From Welwitschia mirabilis (Eukaryota > Gnetophyta > Gnetopsida > Welwitschiales), in the NCBI GenBank assembly GCA_051453625.1, contig JBOZIK010000001.1, positions 78,136,868 to 78,161,740 of the forward strand: 24,873 nt of DNA. Reading direction: 5' to 3'. Under the pieces are notes generated by a model. It had not been told where the DNA came from and did no database searches. It saw nothing but the letters and a program-made list of their open reading frames with translations. Both the position numbers and the translations under genes were made by a program. Position 1 is the stretch's first letter; each line of letters starts with the position of its first letter. This document shows, piece after piece, positions 20,159 through 24,873 of this stretch.

Positions 20159-20968
20159 GTTAGCTAACTGAATTCTATTGACTTCATTACGATATGTAGT
20201 TTTCGAAATGTGAGCCATTTCTAAGTTCGACATTCAAATCATATTACTGTGAATTTGAGAAACAAATACCAAAGGCAGACCATAAGAACGGGAACAACGT
20301 TTTGGTTATGGAGATTTCACACACCAAACCCTTCAAATAGAGACGCAAACACTCACTGAAGCAAGCTAGATTTGCATCACCTTTTTAATCGGAAGAAATG
20401 AAGAATTTAATAGGGTTAGGAATCTTCTGAAGGAACAAAATTATCTTAAATTTATCATATAAAGAGTAGTCAACTCATGACCTCTGGTTATATGTTAGAG
20501 AAAAGGCAAACGGTTAAACAATTCTACTATGTGTTATATTACATTTGATACATTGGAAAAGATACTTTAAATTTTATTATGGCAATGACTGAGGGTTCTG
20601 GTGAAGTGAGATTTGGCACCTTAAATATGGTATGCTTTTCAAAGACTCTCGTAGAAAAGCTCGCCTTGCAAAGAAACTAAATTTTCTTGTGTTTTATCTT
20701 GGTCAAAATGTCCATTGGACAGTAAATTCAATTTGTAACTAGGCTATTTCTTTGACAGAATCTCACAACCTGACTTAATAAATCTCATAGCATGTTTGTA
20801 TGAGAATTGACATGTTTTGAACCAAAGCGCTGTGACAAATGGAAGTTACTGAACATGAGACTTTGTTAGTGTTGGAAAATATTTGTCCTTAATTGAATTG
20901 GAGAATATAACGTGCTTTGGAGTTTTTGGTAGTTAACTTGTTTTGCAGACAACTTCTGACAAGGACGA

Positions 20969-21068
20969 NNNNNNNNNNNNNNNNNNNNNNNNNNNNNNNN
21001 NNNNNNNNNNNNNNNNNNNNNNNNNNNNNNNNNNNNNNNNNNNNNNNNNNNNNNNNNNNNNNNNNNNN
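20969..21068. other. Assembly gap (100 N), probably spurious
   Basis: The 51 bp before it (20918-20968, starting tggagtttttggtagttaac) are repeated after it (21069-21119) with two mismatches. This is best read as two overlapping contig ends that were not merged. Confidence 0.8.
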
Positions 21069-21112
21069 TGGAGTTTTTGGTAGTTAACTTGTTTTGCAGA
21101 CAACTTCTCACA

Positions 21113-21506
21113 AGGGCGACCGAGTAAGTTCCTGAAGGCGATCGAACAGTCTCAGAAAAACTGCAGTGCAAACAGGTGACCATATCACAGGTGACCATAT
21201 CTTCTCTAAGGGTGATAAGATCAAATGAGAAAAATCAGCCGAGTTATGAAAGGGCGACCAAATCTTTTTCTAGGGGTGATTGGGTTACATTCAGACTGTG
21301 CACCTAATGAGGATGACCGAATTTTATCATGCGGGCAACCCAGTTTAAATCAGGATTTGTACCTGATGAGGGCGGCCAAATTTTATCATGTGGACGACCC
21401 AGTTTAAATCAGGATCTGCACCTGATGAGCGCAACCGAATTTTATTGTGAGGGCAACCGAAGTTAAATCTGATGCGACAGAGTCTGTGACTCGTGAGGGT
21501 GACCGA
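21113..21506 (+). promoter_or_regulatory. Array of about ten 11-bp motifs in the copia U3 (consensus AGGGYGACCGA)
   Basis: Related 11-mers start at 21113, 21135, 21251, 21310, 21332, 21369, 21391, 21428, 21450 and 21496, all on the plus strand. Examples are AGGGCGACCGA, AGGGCGACCAA, AGGATGACCGA, CGGGCAACCCA and AGGGTGACCGA. In the tandem part the spacing alternates 22 and 37 bp. The array ends about 130 bp before the TATA-like box, where enhancer repeats of copia LTRs are known (for example the BII boxes of Tnt1). A regulatory role is inferred. Confidence 0.55.
21301..21475 (+). repeat. 59-bp tandem repeat, about three copies, in the copia LTR
   Basis: Copies at 21301-21359, 21360-21418 and 21419 to about 21475 begin cacctaatgagg, tacctgatgagg and cacctgatgagc. 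Each carries two of the 11-bp motifs, separated by attttat, then gtttaaatcagg. The third copy is the most diverged. The copies are complete and away from the N gap, so this is not the contig-end artefact. Confidence 0.85.
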
Positions 21507-21632
21507 ACAAGTTCTAAGGTCGAGCAATCTCACACTTTTGTTAGTTGTTGGAGCCCTTCACACTCCTTAAAGCGGATCATGGAAATAAAGATCGGCATTG
21601 AATCTATTGAACGATCATTTTTCAATCTTTTC

Positions 21633-21640
21633 TATTTAAA
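21633..21640 (+). promoter_or_regulatory. TATA-like box of the copia LTR
   Basis: TATTTAAA followed by GGC, downstream of the motif array and about 440 bp from the LTR end, is where U3/R should meet. Expected transcription start is near 21665. It is not a perfect TATA box. Confidence 0.4.
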
Positions 21641-22082
21641 GGCATCTTTTAATAGATCTCACTACTGATTCTTTCCTAAAAGATTGACTGTGATTGAAAA
21701 AGGAATCTGTTAGAAAAGATTGTATTGTTCATTATCTACTATTATACTTTATGATTTTCTTGAGCATTTTGTCCCATCTAGCTACAAAAAGCTAACTATT
21801 GTATTGTTCTGTTGGAGCATATCTGCGCATTAGACTACACTGCAAAAACTCTTCCTTCTAGTGGTTTTGGATGAACCCTGAAATCCATTGTTTATTGTGA
21901 AAGGTTATTGGTGAGCCTGAAAACCATCGGTTGTGAATAATATATTCCAGCTTGAGACACCACCATTACAAACCTGAGCATTTTTATTGTGTTATCAGTT
22001 TTTGCAGTTTCAGTTAGCTTGATCTATTTGAGTTTTAAACTTACCCTATTCACGCCCCTCTAGGGTTGATCATGCTATCAAT

Positions 22083-22094
22083 TTGTATCAGAGC
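22083..22094 (+). other. Primer binding site, initiator tRNA-Met type
   Basis: TTGTATCAGAGC, one mismatch from the plant copia PBS TGGTATCAGAGC, two bases after the LTR end. It primes minus-strand synthesis. Confidence 0.85.
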
Positions 22095-22143
22095 TCTGTT
22101 TGAGTAATAGGTCCTAATAGGTCTTTACTCCACTACCCTAGAA

Positions 22144-23199
22144 ATGAGTCAATCCACTAAAGGCAACTTTGTTACAAGGCCACCGTTCTTTGATGGAACG
22201 AACTATGGCCACTGGAAAGCCAAAATGAGAGTCTTTGTTTAGGCTATTGACCTAAATATATGGGAATCAATTACTAATGGATATTCACTTCCAACTGTGC
22301 AGGATCCCGCAATTGGAATCGTCTCTTTGAAAAGCAAGGACAAATGGAGTGCTGAAGATAAAAATGCTGCTTCGTGCAACTTTAAGGGACTAAATGCAAT
22401 TTTTTGTGCCATAGGTCTAGCAGATTTCAAGAGAATAGTAAATTGCACAACTGCCAAGGAAGCATGGGATATATTGCAAACAACCCATGAAGGAACAATC
22501 CTATTGAAACAAGTGAAACTGTGAATGCTCATCACTCAGTTTAAAGATATCAAAATGGAAGAGGATGAAGCTATAAATGAATTTTTTGCAAAACTAATTG
22601 ATATTGTAAATTCAATCCGTGCCTTAGGAGAACAAATTGAAGAATAAAGAGTGGTACGAAAAGCCTTGAGATCTCTATGAAAGAGATTTGAATCTAAGGT
22701 CACAACAATTGATGAAAGTAAGGACCTAAACAACATGAAAATGGATGAACTTCAAGGAAATCTGCATAACTTTGAACTGAAGTTTGGAAAGCTAAAAAAG
22801 AAAAGTGTAGCACTAACTGTCACTTATGAGAATGTTGATGATAAAGAAGGATCTGATCAAGAACTAAACAGTGATGATGAAGTGGCTCTTCTAGCCAGGA
22901 GGTTTAAAAGTTTTATGCAACGGAAACACAATGGGAATCAATCAAGAAGACCTCCAAAGAGGAAGGACGAAGTAAAACGAGACACTCAGTGCTACTTGTG
23001 TAAAGGTTTTGGACACACATCAAAATGTTTATCCAAACAACAGGAAAGCAGATAAGAGAAAGGGCAAGAAAGCTTTGTTAGCAACTTGGGACGATGATGA
23101 AAGTGAAAGTGATCACAACTTAGAGCTTGAAAAAAAGAGACTATCTCTTATGGCATTTGTTGAAGAAAAGGTATGCACTACAGCTTTTGATTATTCTAT
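22144..23199 (+). pseudogene. Copia gag (UBN2/DUF4219-type) with zinc knuckle, broken
   Basis: From ATG 22144 one frame runs to 23052 with only four internal stops: TAG 22240, TGA 22522, TAA 22645 and TGA 22678. It starts with a DUF4219-like segment (FFDGTNYGHWKAKM), then the UBN2 capsid region (TAKEAWDILQTTHEGT; ESKDLNNMKMDELQGNL). An RRPPKRKDE linker leads to a zinc knuckle at 22990-23028, CYLCKGFGHTSKC, which is CX2CX4HX3C and so one residue short of the usual CX2CX4HX4C. Right after it the frame shifts, and the acidic ATWDDDESESD segment continues in the other frame. Gag packages the element's RNA. The protein cannot be made intact from this copy. Confidence 0.8.
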
Positions 23200-23299
23200 N
23201 NNNNNNNNNNNNNNNNNNNNNNNNNNNNNNNNNNNNNNNNNNNNNNNNNNNNNNNNNNNNNNNNNNNNNNNNNNNNNNNNNNNNNNNNNNNNNNNNNNN
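23200..23299. other. Assembly gap (100 N), probably spurious
   Basis: The 45 bp before it (23155-23199) recur directly after it (23300-23344) with a single mismatch (T/G). It lies inside the gag C-terminal region; merging the two copies removes the gap. Confidence 0.8.
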
Positions 23300-23328
23300 A
23301 TTTGTTGAAGAAAAGGTATGCACTACAG

Positions 23329-23362
23329 CTTTTGATGATTCTATTCTTTTGATGATTCTATT
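23329..23362 (+). repeat. 17-bp exact tandem duplication that shifts the reading frame
   Basis: CTTTTGATGATTCTATT occurs at 23329-23345 and again at 23346-23362. Seventeen is not a multiple of three. The acidic frame before it and the coiled-coil frame after it are in register only if one copy is counted. It may be a replication-slippage mutation or an error near the contig end. Confidence 0.75.
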
Positions 23363-23650
23363 GATTGTGAAGAGCCTCTAAATGAAATAGAACTAGAACT
23401 TTATATGGAACGTCAAAATTTAGCTATCAAGGTAAATAATCTGAGGAAAGACAACAAAACTTTAACTGAGAGGCTAGAAGCCAGGGAAAAAGAAAGTGAT
23501 GAATTGAAATGTAGACTTGAGCAGAACCCTCAAACATCTAGAAAGTCATGTTACTATAAAGGAGAAAGTAAACAGAAAAAAAAAAAAAAAATTAAAAAAA
23601 AAAAAAAACAACCTCAAATTGGACTAGCACCTGGTCTAATCAGGTCATAG
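23363..23650 (+). pseudogene. Coiled-coil part of the copia gag-pol region
   Basis: The frame reads CEEPLNEIELELYMERQN, then NNLRKDNKTLTERLEAREKE and SDELKCRLEQNP, a heptad-like coiled coil found after the gag knuckle in SIRE/Maximus-type elements. It ends in a poly-lysine run coded by the A tract and a stop at 23648-23650. The continuation toward the protease is in another frame. Confidence 0.65.
23576..23608 (+). repeat. Interrupted poly(A) tract inside coding sequence
   Basis: Sixteen A, TT, then fifteen A. The upstream coiled-coil frame soon meets stops after it, whereas the frame holding the second zinc knuckle is open back to the tract. Length change in the tract, by slippage or sequencing error, would explain the frame switch. 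Confidence 0.75.
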
Positions 23651-23658
23651 GCCATAGA

Positions 23659-23780
23659 TTGTTAAATAGATTTACTTCAAAGTCTTCTCTAGTAAACATC
23701 ACTTGCCATTATTGCAACAAAAGAGGCCACTTTAAAATAAATTGTGTTTTTCGTAAGAACTGGTTTCATTACTCTGTACT
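23659..23780 (+). pseudogene. Second CCHC zinc knuckle of the copia polyprotein (copy before the gap)
   Basis: At 23704-23745 the frame reads CHYCNKRGHFKINC, a canonical CX2CX4HX4C knuckle, followed by FRKNWFHYSV. The same sequence is repeated after the N run (23881-23972) with three base differences that turn the first Cys codon into TGA and the second into TTA. The intact version is probably the correct one. Confidence 0.7.
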
Positions 23781-23880
23781 NNNNNNNNNNNNNNNNNNNN
23801 NNNNNNNNNNNNNNNNNNNNNNNNNNNNNNNNNNNNNNNNNNNNNNNNNNNNNNNNNNNNNNNNNNNNNNNNNNNNNNNN
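23781..23880. other. Assembly gap (100 N), probably spurious
   Basis: The 92 bp before it (23689-23780) recur after it (23881-23972) with three mismatches within about 15 bp. An unmerged overlap between contig ends is the simplest reading. Confidence 0.8.
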
Positions 23881-23999
23881 CTAGTAAACATCACTTGACA
23901 TTATTTAAACAAAAGAGGCCACTTTAAAATAAATTGTGTTTTTCGTAAGAACTGGTTTCATTACTCTGTACTTGACAAAATGTCAAAAACAATAAGCAC

Positions 24000-24383
24000 A
24001 TGACATGGATCCCAAAATCCTCCACAAAAAGTCTTCTTATTCAAACTGCCCTAAAAGTTTCTAATCATACTTGTTGGTATCTTGATAGTGGTTGCTCCAA
24101 ACACATGATAGGTGAGAGGTCAAACTTCATCAAGTTCAGTGAATATGATGGAGGAGAAGTAACATTTGGAGATAACGACAAAGCCCAAATTGAAGGCATA
24201 GGAAGCATTGACGGAGGTAATTTACCTAATATAAACAATGTCTTAATTGTTAATGGTCTCAAGCACAATTTATTGAGTATTAGTCAGATATGTGATAAAG
24301 GACATAAAGTTCTAGTTGATGCTAACAAATGTATTGTAAAGGATGGTGAAACTGATCAAATTCTGCTAGAAGCAACAAGATAG
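24000..24383 (+). pseudogene. Copia aspartic protease domain
   Basis: The open frame holds WIPKSSTKS, then CWYLDSGCSKHMIGE with the catalytic DSG at 24084-24092, VTFGDNDKAQIEGIG, and LKHNLLSISQICDKGHKV, the standard order of copia proteases (pepsin-like retroviral fold, cleaving the polyprotein). The domain itself has no stop. The frame ends at a TAG at 24381-24383, but the following domain continues in the same frame, so this stop is a mutation within the polyprotein. Confidence 0.85.
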
Positions 24384-24873
24384 GAAAATGTGTATTGTGT
24401 CAATCAGTCAACTAAACCTATTTGTCTAACAACTCAAATTCAAGAAGATGTCTTGTGGCATCAATGATTAGGTTACATAAGCTTTGACAACCTAAAGAAA
24501 ATTTGCCATGGTGAGATTGTTAGAGGTTTACCAAGACTATCCTTTACTCATCAAGGCTAATGTGATGCTTGCCAAAAGGAAAACAAACAAGGACGTCTCA
24601 CAAAGGAAAGAGTGACATCACTACAAACAAGCCATTGGATCTGGTTCACATGGATCTTGTAGGTCCAATTCAAACTACCAGCTTATCAGGTACACGTTAT
24701 TTCTTGGTTATGGTAGATGACTACTCCAGTTTCTCTTAGGTAGACTTTTGACGTACAAAATCAGATGCCTATGACAGTTTTGTAAAAATATGCAAGAAAC
24801 TTCTGTTGAGAACAAAGATGTTTCAATGATGAAGTCAAAAAAATTATTCAGGTCATCAGCTCAAATAGGAAAG
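24384..24873 (+). pseudogene. Copia GAG-pre-integrase and start of integrase core, broken
   Basis: In the protease frame, DVLWHQ, stop, LGYISFDNLKKI (family WHRRLGH.S...L), then CDACQKENKQGR give the HHCC zinc-binding domain. The second His is Tyr, and an in-frame TGA stands where the family has Arg. After a frame change near 24600-24640 the integrase core begins with LVHMDLVGPIQT (first catalytic Asp kept) and FLVMVDDYSSFS, stop, VDF, where the stop replaces the conserved Trp. The rest of integrase and the reverse transcriptase lie outside the window. Confidence 0.8.

Larger units (their letters stand above)
20870..22080 (+). repeat. 5' LTR of the copia element
   Basis: It begins TGTTGGAAAATA and ends TGCTATCA, two bases before the PBS. 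The TG...CA ends and the CCCCTCTAGGG stretch near 22055 are typical of plant copia LTRs. Without the 100 N and the 51-bp duplicated flank its length is about 1.06 kb. U3 carries the motif array at 21113-21506, and a TATA-like box is at 21633. The start is inferred from the TGTTGG signature because no second LTR or target-site duplication can be checked. Confidence 0.7.
20159..24873 (+). other. Intron 1 of the CRM gene (3' end beyond window)
   Basis: The donor CAG/GTTAGC at 20158/20159 is a good plant 5' splice site, and translation past it stops after two more residues (VS). I found no later exon continuing the CRM domain in this window, so the intron is longer than 4.7 kb. From 20159 to 20869 it is unremarkable AT-rich sequence with no gene. 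From 20870 on it is a copia retrotransposon in the same orientation as the gene. Confidence 0.65.
20870..24873 (+). mobile_element. Ty1/copia retrotransposon, SIRE/Maximus-like, truncated by window edge
   Basis: A 5' LTR (20870-22080), a tRNA-iMet-type PBS (22083-22094), gag, protease, GAG-pre-integrase and the start of integrase follow in copia order. The lineage is suggested by the gag wording (PPFFDGTNYGHWKAKMR), the acidic ATWDDDESES segment after the knuckle, a coiled coil, and a second knuckle before the protease. Reverse transcriptase, RNase H and the 3' LTR lie beyond the window, so LTR identity and insertion age cannot be judged here. It is younger than the other elements but carries stops, frameshifts and three spurious assembly gaps. 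Confidence 0.85.

Noticed and set aside
21301-21475. CRISPR-like repeat array
   Set aside because: The 59-bp units are contiguous tandem repeats without unique spacers, inside a plant LTR.
21225-21668. Short open frames on both strands in the copia LTR
   Set aside because: They arise from the 59-bp tandem repeat and lie in the LTR, which is non-coding.
22239-22736. Minus-strand open frames across gag
   Set aside because: Antisense shadows of the copia gag frame, which has clear UBN2-type features.

Overview
The window reads as nuclear DNA from a seed plant, most likely a gymnosperm (inference). The grounds are strongly AT-rich sequence, very few genes, several layers of plant retrotransposons at different stages of decay, and one nuclear gene whose first intron is longer than 4.7 kb and holds a retrotransposon. 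Nothing looks bacterial, organellar or phage-like. The only stretch that looks like a maintained host gene is the first coding exon at 19676-20158. It encodes a targeting-type leader, an acidic linker and the start of a CRM (CRS1/YhbY) RNA-binding domain, and it ends at a clean splice donor.

Layout. 1 to about 2990: decayed Ty3/gypsy-type LTR element on the minus strand, with a tRNA-Asp-type primer binding site at 1864-1880, an LTR with a TATA box to its right, and a decayed reading frame running off the left edge that contains 34-residue tandem repeats. About 2990-9340: AT-rich DNA with no recognisable gene. About 9340-15058: long plant L1-type LINE on the plus strand, with recognisable DUF4283-type ORF1, zinc knuckle, endonuclease, reverse transcriptase and zf-RVT-type C-terminus, all broken by stops. 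15573-15650: T-rich tract. About 15650-17800, perhaps to 18620: second, different LINE on the minus strand, so the two LINEs converge tail to tail. 18620-19440: nothing recognised. 19440-20158: leader and exon 1 of the CRM gene. 20159 to the right edge: intron 1, containing a SIRE/Maximus-like Ty1/copia element in the same orientation from 20870 on.

The copia element is the youngest: its PBS differs from the usual one at one base and its gag stays in one frame for about 900 bp. Its U3 carries an array of about ten copies of an 11-bp motif related to AGGGCGACCGA, partly organised as 59-bp tandem repeats.

Four 100-N assembly gaps (11218-11317, 20969-21068, 23200-23299, 23781-23880) all have the same short sequence on both sides (8, 51, 45 and 92 bp). 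They are best explained as unmerged contig-end overlaps, so the N runs probably stand for no missing DNA, and some apparent duplications and stops near them are assembly artefacts. I found no convincing new biological system. The most unusual items are the 34-residue repeat protein remnant, the U3 motif array, and the mutation signatures (Trp codons to stops, a PBS changed only by transitions).
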